A DNA stretch of 57,466 nucleotides from Anaerolineae bacterium (GCA_028277515.1 JANQGC010000324.1:1-57466), one strand, 5' to 3'. Positions 9,014-18,382 are shown, counted from the stretch's first letter. Made by a program: numbers and translations. Notes: generated from the sequence alone by a model not told the origin.

Positions 9014-10045
9014 CTATTCGATCTTCCGCAAAGAAAGATCATCTACAAACCATCCATTATTGGAAATGGCATAACGACCCCGCATGGCGAAACCGATTGT
9101 GATTGTTTGCAGTTGATCGATTGTAAATGTGAAATTGTTAACGTTAATCTGGCCGAATCTTTGTGGCGTCCAAAATGTACCGCCATCCCCGACGAGGAAC
9201 CGGAACTCGGCCGAATATGGATCTTGCGCCCAAACTTTCACACCATCGTCCCACCGTTCCACGATGTCGGCAAACATCTTGGACTCAATAATATAGGTTC
9301 CGGGTTCAAGGGTCACATCCGTTAAAAGGCGCACACTCACTGCGCCAAGCCCCTTGAAGATTTTAACCGCATGTTGGCCATTATAAATATATAAATCATG
9401 TTCTTCAGGTGGCAGATTGGCCGTGGAAATCACGACCACTTCCGGCCGAACATAGACATCCCAATCAGCATTGCCGACACCGGTTGGACCCTCATCCCAT
9501 TCAACGCGCCATTTATTAGGAACTTGCAGTTCGACGATCCCACTTTGAGTGTAACTCCCCTCTTCAAAAGAGCCATTAGGAATCAGGTTGGCACCGAGAA
9601 CCGGTTCAGCAGGGGCCGTTGGGGAGGGAGGTGGCGGGGGCGGAGCTGTTGGCTGCGGCGGACTCTCTGTTGGGGATAATTCTGTAGGTGCAGGTAAAAC
9701 CGTCGGTGATGGCTCAACCGTCATTGTGGGCGATGGTTCAGGCGTTTGGGTGTCTGCCGGCTCTGGTGTTTGGGTATTTGTCGCCGTTGCAGTTGCTGTC
9801 GCTGTCTCAGTTGGTGCAGGTGTGGGTGTATTCGTAGCCGGTATAGGCGTGTCAACAGGAATTGTTGTATTTAACGCTGGGATTTCAGTGACATCTATCT
9901 GAGCCACCGATTCTTGCGTCGGAGGAATTTCCTCCTCACTTTCTTCTTCAGGAGATGAGCAACCGAATAATGATGCCAGGACAAGCAACAGCAGGAGCAA
10001 TTTTTCAACGAAAAAGTGAGAATATTGATTTACTTTTAGGCTCAT
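9014..10045 (-). CDS. Secreted lipoprotein with Pro/Thr linker and C-terminal beta-sandwich-like domain
   Basis: A 343-aa lipoprotein: basic n-region, Leu-rich h-region and lipobox LFGC (lipidated Cys at about residue 29). Residues ~40-150 are a low-complexity linker of Pro, Thr, Glu and Ala repeats typical of surface-exposed stalks. From about residue 155 follows a domain starting GANLIPNGSFEEG and ending DDLSLRKIE, a pattern seen in carbohydrate-binding-module-like jelly-roll domains. Its ligand is unknown. The start at 10045 (MSLKVN) is favoured over 10057. Many G/V-rich ORFs on the opposite strand are reflections of the linker. Confidence 0.8.
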   Translation of the reverse strand: MSLKVNQYSHFFVEKLLLLLLVLASLFGCSSPEEESEEEIPPTQESVAQIDVTEIPALNTTIPVDTPIPATNTPTPAPTETATATATATNTQTPEPADTQTPEPSPTMTVEPSPTVLPAPTELSPTESPPQPTAPPPPPPSPTAPAEPVLGANLIPNGSFEEGSYTQSGIVELQVPNKWRVEWDEGPTGVGNADWDVYVRPEVVVISTANLPPEEHDLYIYNGQHAVKIFKGLGAVSVRLLTDVTLEPGTYIIESKMFADIVERWDDGVKVWAQDPYSAEFRFLVGDGGTFWTPQRFGQINVNNFTFTIDQLQTITIGFAMRGRYAISNNGWFVDDLSLRKIE

Positions 10046-10062
10046 ATCAAATTCCAAATCCT

Positions 10063-10079
10063 CAAGTGACAGTCACTTG
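10063..10079. repeat. 17-bp perfect palindrome CAAGTGAC-A-GTCACTTG
   Basis: This perfect inverted repeat lies just upstream of the lipoprotein gene. Its core recurs as a longer hairpin at 18383-18415, and a related half (AAGTGCCTGTCAC) occurs at 10111-10123. The wording is like REP sequences linked to Y1-type (RAYT) transposases. It could instead be an operator of the lipoprotein gene. Confidence 0.6.
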
Positions 10080-10200
10080 AATGAATAAAATTTCTCCGTA
10101 TAACAATAATAAGTGCCTGTCACATTTAATGAAAAAGTGTAACGTCGGCATATTTATCTAAGCAAGTGTCGTTAAACATTACTCACTTTAAAAGCAAAAA

Positions 10201-10222
10201 GCCGCACCAAAATTGGTACGGC
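10201..10222 (-). terminator. Intrinsic terminator of the 10246 gene
   Basis: Read on the minus strand, GCCGTACC and GGTGCGGC form a stem with one mismatch around a 6-nt loop, followed by TTTTTGCTTTT. It lies 24 bp beyond the stop of the membrane protein gene. Confidence 0.75.
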
Positions 10223-10245
10223 TACAAATTATAACTTCTACAAAA

Positions 10246-10953
10246 TTACGACATTATGTCGCGATTATGAGCTTGTAAGCCGACGGGAACTGGTCTACTG
10301 TTTCCCGGTATGGGAGACTGCCTGCGGATTCTTGATTTCGGCCGAGAAGCAGGTTTTGGCTTGGGAGTATTTTTCCTTTGCCTTCTCGAATTTTGCTTAC
10401 TCTTAGACGGTTGTACTCTCACCCGCCTGCTCGACGATTGAAAAAGATGCTCTCCGGCAATTGAAAAGGCTCCAATGAACAAAATTCGTGTCAACCAGAC
10501 GAGGACTGCTACAAAGATTGGAACGTATTGAAGCAACTGCTGTCTGCTCAGGACTTCATTGCCCAGGTCATGATTGAGAAGGGTTAAATTAACTGCCCAC
10601 CAGGTCATAATGGCATTCATCGTGGCTCCTAGCAACCAGGCACCCATTAAATACCATACGGCTCTTGGTTCCTCACCACCTTGTTCAGGCGTGAACAACC
10701 TGGCCAAACCGGCAAAGTCTATCGCACAAAAGGCAACAGCCAAAACGGCCGCCCAACCCAGGCCCATGAAGCTTACATCTCCCAGCAAACTCTCTAATGC
10801 ATATCTCGTCGTGTCAAAATTGAAAATTTCAAACGCCAACAAAGCGATGACCAGAAGAATTCCAATAAGAAATTTTCGCGAGCTTGACAAATTAACGGTA
10901 AGGCCACTCGCCCAGTTGTTTCCTCTATTATCCAGCGTATTTTGTGTATACAT
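10246..10953 (-). CDS. Hypothetical multi-pass membrane protein with basic C-terminal tail
   Basis: A 235-aa protein with about four hydrophobic segments in the first ~165 residues (for example FLIGILLVIALLAFEIF), then a long Arg/Lys/Ser/Pro-rich tail of about 70 residues that is probably cytoplasmic and disordered. The ATG at 10953 is preceded by AAGGAGATG at good spacing; the upstream in-frame extension to 11049 runs through a palindrome and is unlikely to be coding. No family recognised. The basic tail could bind nucleic acid or acidic lipids, which is speculation. Confidence 0.75.
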   Translation of the reverse strand: MYTQNTLDNRGNNWASGLTVNLSSSRKFLIGILLVIALLAFEIFNFDTTRYALESLLGDVSFMGLGWAAVLAVAFCAIDFAGLARLFTPEQGGEEPRAVWYLMGAWLLGATMNAIMTWWAVNLTLLNHDLGNEVLSRQQLLQYVPIFVAVLVWLTRILFIGAFSIAGEHLFQSSSRRVRVQPSKSKQNSRRQRKNTPKPKPASRPKSRIRRQSPIPGNSRPVPVGLQAHNRDIMS

Positions 10954-11325
10954 CACACCATCTCCTTGACAACATGTCAAAAAAATCATACTTCTTAAGA
11001 ATCCCATTCCCTTGAAGAAACTGATGGTTGTAGAGCCGGCCATTTTCAAATGGCCGACTCTACCTACAGAGGGGGTTGGGAAGAAGATAGAATGAGACTT
11101 TTGCGCCTCAATTTCAATATTAGCACATATGTTCTATTGTGTCAATCCCAATTTAGGGCCAATTTTTATTTGTGAGGGGTTCTATTTTCAGGCATTCCTA
11201 TCAGATTATCCTACGGAGAATCCAGGCAACAGGTGCGATAAGCGAGTTTTATTCTCGACTTCTGAAGTATTTTCGACTAGCTTATGGGTGTTAGGGATGG
11301 ATTTGGGGGATTTGAAGATTTTAGC
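10954..11325. other. Intergenic region with one strong hairpin
   Basis: This 372-bp stretch separates the start of the membrane protein gene and the 3' end of the VanW gene. It holds the RBS of the former and the hairpin at 11030-11063. A 66-codon ORF at 11129-11329 has no RBS and unconvincing composition. I see nothing else. Confidence 0.6.
11030..11063. repeat. 34-bp hairpin (GTAGAG...CTCTAC)
   Basis: The arms GTAGAG-C-CGGCCATTT and AAATGGCCG-A-CTCTAC pair over 15 of 16 positions around a 2-nt TC loop. No T-run follows. It lies in the likely 5' leader of the 10246-10953 gene and could be a dispersed palindromic repeat or a leader structure. Confidence 0.7.
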
Positions 11326-13200
11326 TTAAGAATCAAACAGCGAATAATCGTATGGGGTCACCCCTGGTCCATAACGGTAAACGTTGGGATAGGGAATATA
11401 GTTGCTAACAACAGTTTCATCAAGGATGATCTCCCCGTCCACATTGTAAACCGTCCGGCGCACAGATACATCGGCTCCTTCGACGGCCTGGTCAATTTGC
11501 TCAACCACTCCATCTGGCAAATCCGGATCGTACTCCCAAACATCTTCCTCCGGCGCCGGTCTTACATTTTCAAAAACCGGTTCCGTCTTAACGACTTCAC
11601 GCTCCATACTCGTGCTGTATAATTTGAAGGTCAACGCTTCATTGACCTCATTGTAATAATTCTCAATCAGCAGATGATGGGGTGTATTATTGATAAATTT
11701 CATATCAACAATTGGCGAATACACCGTAGCATCCATGCCCGGCCCCTCCCCATCATCATAATATTGCAGCATGTAGCCATGCTCCCAGCGTTCGGTGATT
11801 GGAAAACCGGCCAGGAATGCTGACTGGTATAGGGTTGTGCTCACCTGGCACACACCCCCACCAATCCCATCAATCGTTCGGCCGCCGACGATGATAAAGC
11901 CTTGTTCGTAACCATCATCTTCAGACACGCTGCCCAGGTATTTATTAAACGAAAACTCTTCTCCCGGAGCAACCACAACGCCAAAAAAGTTGGCGGCCGA
12001 ACGGGCGATATTATGCTTGCGCGCATCTGAAGAGCCGTAAAACCAGGTTGTGGTTTGCGTGATTAGTTCTGTGATTCCCAGTTCATTGGCTGTGACACCG
12101 GAATGAACAAACGGTTCAATGTCCTGCATCATAAAGGGGACCGAGCGATTGGAACTGCCGACCTGTTGTAAGAACTGAGCAACCGTAGCATCCAGATCAA
12201 GCGTGCGGCCGTTGATGTGCGGAGACACCAGTACTAATTCCCGTGTTTCATCGTCAAAATAAAAGCGAGCATTAACCGGATCACGATACACCTGATCCTC
12301 AAACTGCCGCAGCCAATGGCGGACGGCATTTTCATCCACCTCTATCGTTTGCGCCGTCGCTCCCTGACCATTTTCCTGTGTATCAACGCGTAGCCAACTC
12401 GCCAAAATTTCTTGCGGCAGCTCAACCGGCTGCAAATCCAGTTCATCCAAAGGCTCCGCCAGGTAAAAGGTCATCGGGCTGTTCAATATATTTTGGATTT
12501 CTAAAGCTATTTCGCTGTCATTGTAAAGCATAGGATATGTTTCGTGGATTAACAGTTCCACTTCCGCTGCTTGAAAATCATTGACCGGTTGGATGAGTCG
12601 GCCGCGCAGGTCGGCTGTGTCTAATACCCGACCGGCCTGCCCTGGCTTAAATTCAGCGGCATTATTTTCATAGATAATAGCCGCATCGACGGCCGGTTGG
12701 TAGACATCATCTGCCAGTTCGTTAACTGCCTGTTCTAATTGGCCTTCATTGAAAACAATCACTGGTGCAATGGCATGGCCGTAATACCAGGCATCAAAGG
12801 TATCACGTGCTTGCTGCAACGGACCCCCACTCCGCCCTACCGCAAAAGCCTCGGCAATCGTCTGCTCTTCATCAATTGAAAGACCTAACGCTTCAGCCGA
12901 GCGTTGCCATTCTTCGCCCGTGGCAGGATCTTTGAAATAGATGTCCCCTTGCTGAGCAAATCGCGGATTTTCAGCCAGCAAAGTCTCGGCTTCCTCGGCC
13001 GTTTTACCACTTAAATCCAGTTCGCCCAGGCTCACGCCGGTCAGAATACGATCATCATGGGCAGCTTGATACTGGCCGAGAATGACAGCCAGGATAATCG
13101 TCAACAACACAAGCGCAATCAGCGGCGGCAGCATAAAGTAACCGATTTTCCGGCCTAATTGAGAGCTTTCTGACGGTTGTTGCGGAAATATTGCCTGCAT
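11326..13200 (-). CDS. VanW family protein with peptidoglycan-binding-like domains
   Basis: A 624-aa envelope protein. After a basic N-terminus, a transmembrane segment at ~residues 20-43 (FMLPPLIALVLLTIILAVIL) anchors it. The extracellular part has two copies of the PGB_4-type domain (PF12229-like; LSGKTAEEAETLL marks the first) and then the VanW domain with RSAANFFGVVVAPGEEFSFN and GGGVCQVSTTLYQ. VanW was first seen in a vancomycin resistance cluster, but its biochemical role is unknown; related proteins are common in Gram-positives and Chloroflexota. It is not clustered with vanA/vanX-like genes here. C-terminal residues form a poorly conserved tail. Confidence 0.9.
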   Translation of the reverse strand: MQAIFPQQPSESSQLGRKIGYFMLPPLIALVLLTIILAVILGQYQAAHDDRILTGVSLGELDLSGKTAEEAETLLAENPRFAQQGDIYFKDPATGEEWQRSAEALGLSIDEEQTIAEAFAVGRSGGPLQQARDTFDAWYYGHAIAPVIVFNEGQLEQAVNELADDVYQPAVDAAIIYENNAAEFKPGQAGRVLDTADLRGRLIQPVNDFQAAEVELLIHETYPMLYNDSEIALEIQNILNSPMTFYLAEPLDELDLQPVELPQEILASWLRVDTQENGQGATAQTIEVDENAVRHWLRQFEDQVYRDPVNARFYFDDETRELVLVSPHINGRTLDLDATVAQFLQQVGSSNRSVPFMMQDIEPFVHSGVTANELGITELITQTTTWFYGSSDARKHNIARSAANFFGVVVAPGEEFSFNKYLGSVSEDDGYEQGFIIVGGRTIDGIGGGVCQVSTTLYQSAFLAGFPITERWEHGYMLQYYDDGEGPGMDATVYSPIVDMKFINNTPHHLLIENYYNEVNEALTFKLYSTSMEREVVKTEPVFENVRPAPEEDVWEYDPDLPDGVVEQIDQAVEGADVSVRRTVYNVDGEIILDETVVSNYIPYPNVYRYGPGVTPYDYSLFDS

Positions 13201-13404
13201 TGAAATCTAAAACCTTAAGTGGAACATTATATCAGTCGGCTATTACGTCGTTGAATAGCCTCATATCGAGCTTAGGGAAGTTTATGAGAAATAGAGGTAA
13301 ATGACTGTGGGATGGCTCACAGAAAATAAGGTATCTTATGTCGGAGCTTCTAAATTTGATGGTAAACCGAGTGTCAATGCGCTACGAATTAATAACTCCG
13401 GCCG

Positions 13405-15300
13405 TTATTCAATCGTAAAAGGATGGGCTACAACATCTGTTTGGTGGCCTGGGCTTGTCGCTTGAACATACAAAATATGTTCGCCAGGTTCCAGCTTTTC
13501 CAATTGGATCACGCCCGCTTCAGCGACCCCCTGCACACTCTGATCCAGGGTTTTTGAGTCCATACTGTAGTTATAGGTATAAAGGGCGCTTGTATCTCCA
13601 TCAACGACAAACATGGTGAATATGGCCGGTATGCCCTCTGACTCAAAATCATAAGGCTGCTGGTTAAAGTTGAAGACAATATCGTCAATTTTGTAATCGA
13701 AGCTGTATATCTCACTTTCCTCCCCATTTGCCCCAATATATTGGACATAAAGGGTATGTTCTCCCTTTTCGTGGGGAATGGGTCCAATGCTGTTATTGGC
13801 CAGGGTTTGCGTACCGGCTGTATTACGGCCGTTATCAATCGTTGGCTGGGGATCATCAATACTAAACATAATACGTTCCGTATCAACATCCGGCAAGGCC
13901 AGGCCAACCGTTAAACCATCATAGGTGTAAGTGGTTAAAAACAGGGGATCAAAGTCCGGTGTAATCGCCGCGTCGACAGTCGGTTCAGGATCTTCTTCCG
14001 ATTCCGCTGCCGGGTCTGGCTCTTCACCTATCTCTTCTGCACCTGATGTCGTGGATGCCGGTTCCGGTGGCGGATCAGAAACCGGAAGCTCCTGGTCTTC
14101 TGCGCTGCCGCCTGCACCTACGGCGATAGCCTGGGGTTCTGCCGGCTGCGTTTCACTTTCAGGCAAGGCGATGTTTGTGTCTCCTGTGGCGCCATTGCTG
14201 CGAAAAATTGAAAATGCGGCTGCTGCACAAACGGCTATGAGGATAAAAGCGACAACAGCGCCACCAACAATCAAGAGACGATTATTGCCTTGTGACTTGT
14301 GTGGCACATCTGGGGTGGGCTTCGTTGCACTCACGGCTGTCCGCCCAGGTTGGGTTTCGGGTCGCTCCAGAACCGTTACATCGCCGGCTGAAGATTCAAT
14401 GGTAGTCGCCAATACTTCCGGTACAATGCCTGGCACAGTTGCCACACTCGCTTCACTTCCCTGGGCAACCAGCTTCAAATCATTTGCAAAATCTTGAGTT
14501 GTCTGATAACGGGATTCCCGGTCTTTGGCCAGGGCTTTCTCAATGATAGCGACCAAAGATGACGGCACGTCAGGACGCAGCAGGCGCAGATCGGGAACTG
14601 GTTCGTTGACATGTTTCATCATCAAGGCGGCCACGGAATCTGACTCAAAGGGCGGACGGCCGTTCACCATTTCAAAGAGCGTGACGCCGAGAGCATATAT
14701 ATCGGTGCGCGCGTCCACTTTCTCACCCATCACCTGCTCCGGCGACATATAGCGCGCCGTACCCAAAACCATGCCGGTTGCTGTATGCTGGCCGGCCCCG
14801 CTAATTTTGGCGATACCAAAATCCATCAAGATTGCCTGCCCTCGTTTGTTGATCATGATATTGGCCGGTTTAATGTCGCGGTGCACCAATCCTTCCTGGT
14901 GCGCATATTGCAGGGCATTACCCATACTGGTCATGATTTGCAATGTTTCTTCCAGGGGCATGCGCTGCTCGACAGCATCCAGGCGCTTTAGTCGATCCTG
15001 CAACGTCTCGCCTGGAATATACTCGAAAACAATGTAATACAGTTCTCCCTGGTTATCGAAGTCATGGACCTGGATGATGTTAGGATGGCGCAGGCGAGCC
15101 ACGGCCGCTGCTTCTTCTTCAAAACGTCGCACAAATTCGGGGTTGTCAGAGAGGTGGGTGTGAATCAGCTTGATAGCCACTTCACGTCGCAGATTAGGAT
15201 CTGTAGCTTTATAAACAGCCGACATGCCCCCTTTTCCGAGTAAATTGTTGATCTGGTAGCGGCCGTTAATTGTTTGGCCAATCCAGGCATCCTGGGTCAT
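13405..15300 (-). CDS. Membrane-anchored serine/threonine protein kinase (PknB-like)
   Basis: A 631-aa Hanks-type kinase. Residues ~15-275 are the kinase domain: GKGGMSAVY glycine loop, K44 in VAIKLI, HRDIKPANIM with catalytic D142, D160-FG and the MSPEQ segment. A single transmembrane helix at ~342-364 places the C-terminal half outside the cell. This outer part has an acidic Pro/Glu linker and two beta-rich repeats ending in GEHTLYVQY and GEHILYVQA, similar to each other and probably Ig-like, instead of PASTA domains. The ATG at 15300 follows AAAGGAG at 9 nt and is preferred over 15333. The ligand sensed is unknown. Confidence 0.93.
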   Translation of the reverse strand: MTQDAWIGQTINGRYQINNLLGKGGMSAVYKATDPNLRREVAIKLIHTHLSDNPEFVRRFEEEAAAVARLRHPNIIQVHDFDNQGELYYIVFEYIPGETLQDRLKRLDAVEQRMPLEETLQIMTSMGNALQYAHQEGLVHRDIKPANIMINKRGQAILMDFGIAKISGAGQHTATGMVLGTARYMSPEQVMGEKVDARTDIYALGVTLFEMVNGRPPFESDSVAALMMKHVNEPVPDLRLLRPDVPSSLVAIIEKALAKDRESRYQTTQDFANDLKLVAQGSEASVATVPGIVPEVLATTIESSAGDVTVLERPETQPGRTAVSATKPTPDVPHKSQGNNRLLIVGGAVVAFILIAVCAAAAFSIFRSNGATGDTNIALPESETQPAEPQAIAVGAGGSAEDQELPVSDPPPEPASTTSGAEEIGEEPDPAAESEEDPEPTVDAAITPDFDPLFLTTYTYDGLTVGLALPDVDTERIMFSIDDPQPTIDNGRNTAGTQTLANNSIGPIPHEKGEHTLYVQYIGANGEESEIYSFDYKIDDIVFNFNQQPYDFESEGIPAIFTMFVVDGDTSALYTYNYSMDSKTLDQSVQGVAEAGVIQLEKLEPGEHILYVQATSPGHQTDVVAHPFTIE

Positions 15301-15493
15301 TAAGTAATGCTCCTTTGTCGGTCGACTTGGCAAATCAATTTATTTGAATGGCTAAGTCTATATTTCTACTCACCTGATCGTCAAGTTTGTTCCAGGATGC
15401 ACAAAGGATACTTAGAAGCCTGGTTCATATTTTGGGACCAAAGCCATTTACCGACGCTTTGCCCTTGCATTAACATATTCATATCTGGCACAA

Positions 15494-15506
15494 TGTACTG
15501 AGTACA
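15494..15506. promoter_or_regulatory. Candidate operator TGTACT-G-AGTACA
   Basis: A perfect 6+6 inverted repeat with a single central base lies in the divergent region between the kinase and the rpiB-like gene. It has the size of a homodimeric repressor site. No cognate regulator is adjacent. Confidence 0.35.
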
Positions 15507-15530
15507 CGGTTACAAAAATCATTTACATAG

Positions 15531-15592
15531 AAATTTGACAACTTTTCACTTGATACATGGGCACAAAGCATTATTAAAAGTTGTCAAATTTT
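15531..15592. repeat. Inverted-repeat element, copy 1
   Basis: Terminal arms AAATTTGACAACTTTT and AAAAGTTGTCAAATTTT (reverse complements) flank a ~29-nt centre beginning CACTTGATACATGGG. Nearly the same element recurs at 24297-24359 (opposite orientation), 25933-25995 and 42373-42435, always between genes. Confidence 0.88.
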
Positions 15593-15660
15593 AAATAGCA
15601 CAGTGCTGAGTATAGTCCAAAATTAGGAAATATCGGGATTGATATCAAAGAGGTAAAAAG

Positions 15661-16104
15661 ATGAAAATAGCCGTCGCCAGTGACGAGAAAAATTATCTCA
15701 CTGATTTTGTGGTCAAGGATTTAGAAAAAAGGGGACATGAAGTGGTCTTATATGGTCCTCTGGTTGGAGATGATCTACCCTGGACCCTGGCCTCGGAGCA
15801 GTTGGCGCTCTCTGTAGCTGAAGGCGAGAGCGAACAAGGGGTTTTATTTTGTTATACGGGAACGGGGGCAGCGATGGCTGCCAATAAGGTACCGGGAATT
15901 CGGGCAGCTTTATGCGGTGACGCCGAAACCGCACGCGGAGCCAAGTGGTGGAACGATGCCAATGTGTTGGTTATGAGCTTGCGCGCGACATCACCGGAAA
16001 TCGCCAGTGAAATCCTGGATGCCTGGTTTGCTGAGCAGGTACGGGAAGAGGAAAAACCGACCATTGAACAATTTACAGCCATTGAGCAAAAATACATGAA
16101 ATAA
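15661..16104 (+). CDS. RpiB/LacA/LacB family sugar-phosphate isomerase-like protein
   Basis: A 147-aa protein of the RpiB fold, which in the characterised members interconverts ribose-5-phosphate/ribulose-5-phosphate or galactose-6-phosphate/tagatose-6-phosphate. The cysteine loop is present (C64-Y-T-G-T-G, then AANKVPGIRAALC), as is the WNDANVLVMS block. However, the usual N-terminal DHAG motif is VASDEKN here, and the AR-x-HND histidine is replaced (ARGAKWWND), so both histidines used by RpiB appear missing. Either the substrate or mechanism differs. A GAGGT RBS precedes the ATG. No sugar-catabolic neighbours are present. Confidence 0.8.
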   Translation: MKIAVASDEKNYLTDFVVKDLEKRGHEVVLYGPLVGDDLPWTLASEQLALSVAEGESEQGVLFCYTGTGAAMAANKVPGIRAALCGDAETARGAKWWNDANVLVMSLRATSPEIASEILDAWFAEQVREEEKPTIEQFTAIEQKYMK

Positions 16105-16131
16105 TAGCTGCTCATTCGTCTGGATAATCGT

Positions 16132-18375
16132 CTAATTGCAATCCAGCTCACTTAAGACGCCATCAATGGCAAAAAGGGCAAGAAGAATAAATTCTAACCG
16201 ACCGCAACCATATTGCTCCAAAGCCTGCTCGCTGTTGCGTAAGACAGTCACTGTACAATCATTTAACGATTCGGCCGGAATCGCCGGCAAGATCGCCCGC
16301 AGCGTTTGCGCAGCCAGATCATAATCATCGACGGCAAAAGCCCTGGCTGCGGTTTTTATTAATGGATCGAGTTCCGGCAAATCGCAACGCATGATCGTCT
16401 TTTCAAAATCTAAGAGCGCCTGGGCGGTAGCCGTACCATAATCCGCACGCATTGAGCGCCAATGCTGCAAGTAGTACTTTTCATCGCCGCAGATACGAGC
16501 GATAGCCAGACCGATTTCTCCTCGCGATACTTCAGAGCGACCGTCCTTTAATAACTCAAAAAGTTGATCGAGCGCTTCTTCTGCCCGTAAATGTCCTAAA
16601 GCGGAGACGTAAGCCAACCGCAAACGGCCGTTTGTTTCCGTAGACAGCTTTTCCATGAAATCAGGAATGCTTGCGCTATCGCCCAATAGACCCAGAGCGC
16701 GGGCGCAGTTCGCTTCCAGGGGCCGGTATCCGGCGCGCAGCGTCTGGCGCAAAGCGGGAATAGCCCGCTCATCACCCATGCGGCCTAAGGCACGCGCGGC
16801 CGTGATATTCAACTCTGACTCCGGATCTTGCAAGACAACGATAAGCGCATCCAACAACTCTTGTTCGACAGGCATACGGCCGATGGAATGAATCGCTTCA
16901 TGACGGACATTAAAGCTGGGATCATGCAGCGCCTCGATCAACTCCATACTGCTCAACGGGCTATGCGCATCACCCATCTGTTCGGTGGCCACAACGCGGG
17001 TCATCTCATCCCCAGAGAGATTGTATTGAATCAGCAAGCGCAGCGCCTTAACCGGGTTGCCGCGCAAAAACATGCCGGCAAAATGGCGAAAGGAATCTTG
17101 CCCTTCCGTTTTTAAGCGGGTTAAGACCAACGAACCAATAATGACCAGAACGAAACTCATCATAAACAGAGGTGTGTAAGCATTTAGCGAAAACTGCCCA
17201 ACAGCCCCTTCCAGCCCTTGCGACAAAGATAATATCTGTCCCGCCAACAGCGGACCAAATCCGGCAACAATCGCAAACCAGGCATAAAAGACAGCCAAAT
17301 ATACGGCCTTATTCTCTTCTGGGATGGCATTGACAAAGAGATAGCGCGTCCAGCTAATCTGCCAGGCCAGCGTGGCTATGCCGGCAACCACGGCGATGGC
17401 CATCGCCAACGGGGCACTGGCCGGGTTATTGGCCGGCAGTAAAAACCAGGAGATCGGCAACGTAAGCATGAGCAGCAAACTGAGCTGCATCACCGGTTTG
17501 CTGCCATAACGATCGGCCGCCCAACCCCATAAAAACGAGGTCAGCAGCGCACCAATGCTCGTTCCAATGCTTAATAAGATCACCACCCCTTCGGAAAGGC
17601 CGATCTCATCCTTCATGTATAAAGGGACAAAGGAGATAACCGCCTGTCCGCCAACCGTGGCCAGGCCAAGTACAAGGAGAAAAAAGACGAAGTTCCGATT
17701 ATGAAGGGCGTGGCCCATCTCCTTTAAATGGTTGGTGCTGGCCGGTTGGCGATCTTCTTTGTTCTCTGGAGGCACGCGAGAAAAAGCAACAATTGAGAGC
17801 AAGCCAAAAACAATGCCAATGGCAATCAAGCCCATGAATGGAGCTAAACCGGAATAGGTGTCAATGATGTAACCGGCAGCAATAGCCACAATAATACCGG
17901 CCGTTGTCGTGCTCATGTTGTTGATCGCGCTATATTTACCGCGTATCGAATCGGGCACCGCTTCCTTTTTCCAGGGATAGCCTCCGGTCTCCGCCGTAGC
18001 CCGGCATAGAGCGAAAATAAACAAAATGGCGCTCACCCACCAAAAAGCCCCTTGAGTGCCGAACCGGTCAAGGACAAGCGGGGTCAGCAGCAGCAGAGCC
18101 ATCACAAATTTGCGGATGGTCCAAAAAGTCACATAGGTTCGTTTATAGCCAAAACGGGAGACAGTGGGCGAGATAAAAGGGGCAATAATGCCGGCCAGGG
18201 GAACAAGAGCCAGGAGAAAACCGATTTCAGCCGAGTCTAAACCTAGCTCATCCAGAAAAAAGATGAAAACCGATCCGGAAAACGTGAGCAAGACAAAAAA
18301 CATGCTCAGCGTTTCCCCGCCCAGCAGCCAGGGCAGCTTGCGGATGCGCTCAGGGCCAGATATGGGGGTTGACAT
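16132..18375 (-). CDS. MFS transporter fused to C-terminal HEAT-repeat domain
   Basis: A 747-aa protein. Residues ~10-425 are a 12-helix major facilitator domain with the loop motif SRFGYKRTY between TM2 and TM3 and WAADRYGSKP in the matching second-half position. Residues ~455-610 contain repeated helical pairs of the PBS-lyase/HEAT type (LIEALHDPSFNVRHEAIHSIG, ALGRMGDERAIPALRQTL). A further ~130 helical residues end the protein. HEAT repeats usually mediate protein contacts, so the tail may control transport or recruit a partner. The substrate is unknown. It is transcribed toward the rpiB-like gene and convergent with it. Confidence 0.87.
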   Translation of the reverse strand: MSTPISGPERIRKLPWLLGGETLSMFFVLLTFSGSVFIFFLDELGLDSAEIGFLLALVPLAGIIAPFISPTVSRFGYKRTYVTFWTIRKFVMALLLLTPLVLDRFGTQGAFWWVSAILFIFALCRATAETGGYPWKKEAVPDSIRGKYSAINNMSTTTAGIIVAIAAGYIIDTYSGLAPFMGLIAIGIVFGLLSIVAFSRVPPENKEDRQPASTNHLKEMGHALHNRNFVFFLLVLGLATVGGQAVISFVPLYMKDEIGLSEGVVILLSIGTSIGALLTSFLWGWAADRYGSKPVMQLSLLLMLTLPISWFLLPANNPASAPLAMAIAVVAGIATLAWQISWTRYLFVNAIPEENKAVYLAVFYAWFAIVAGFGPLLAGQILSLSQGLEGAVGQFSLNAYTPLFMMSFVLVIIGSLVLTRLKTEGQDSFRHFAGMFLRGNPVKALRLLIQYNLSGDEMTRVVATEQMGDAHSPLSSMELIEALHDPSFNVRHEAIHSIGRMPVEQELLDALIVVLQDPESELNITAARALGRMGDERAIPALRQTLRAGYRPLEANCARALGLLGDSASIPDFMEKLSTETNGRLRLAYVSALGHLRAEEALDQLFELLKDGRSEVSRGEIGLAIARICGDEKYYLQHWRSMRADYGTATAQALLDFEKTIMRCDLPELDPLIKTAARAFAVDDYDLAAQTLRAILPAIPAESLNDCTVTVLRNSEQALEQYGCGRLEFILLALFAIDGVLSELDCN

Positions 18376-18382
18376 TTCTAGA

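Larger units (their letters stand above)
15301..15660. other. Divergent intergenic region (kinase / rpiB-like)
   Basis: This 360-bp region must hold promoters for the kinase (-) and the rpiB-like gene (+). It contains the palindrome at 15494-15506 and one copy of the ~63-bp inverted-repeat element at 15531-15592. The rpiB-like RBS GAGGT lies just before 15661. I see no gene. Confidence 0.6.

Noticed and set aside
9588..9902. Plus-strand ORF rich in Gly and Val
   Set aside because: It is the antisense of the Pro/Thr/Ala linker of the lipoprotein gene on the minus strand; the same applies to the ORF at 33146-33415.
11129..11329. 66-codon ORF between the membrane protein and VanW genes
   Set aside because: No RBS, no recognisable domain, and it overlaps the end of the VanW gene.
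13405..15300. PASTA-domain PknB of the PrkC type
   Set aside because: The extracellular part has two beta-rich repeats but no PASTA signature.
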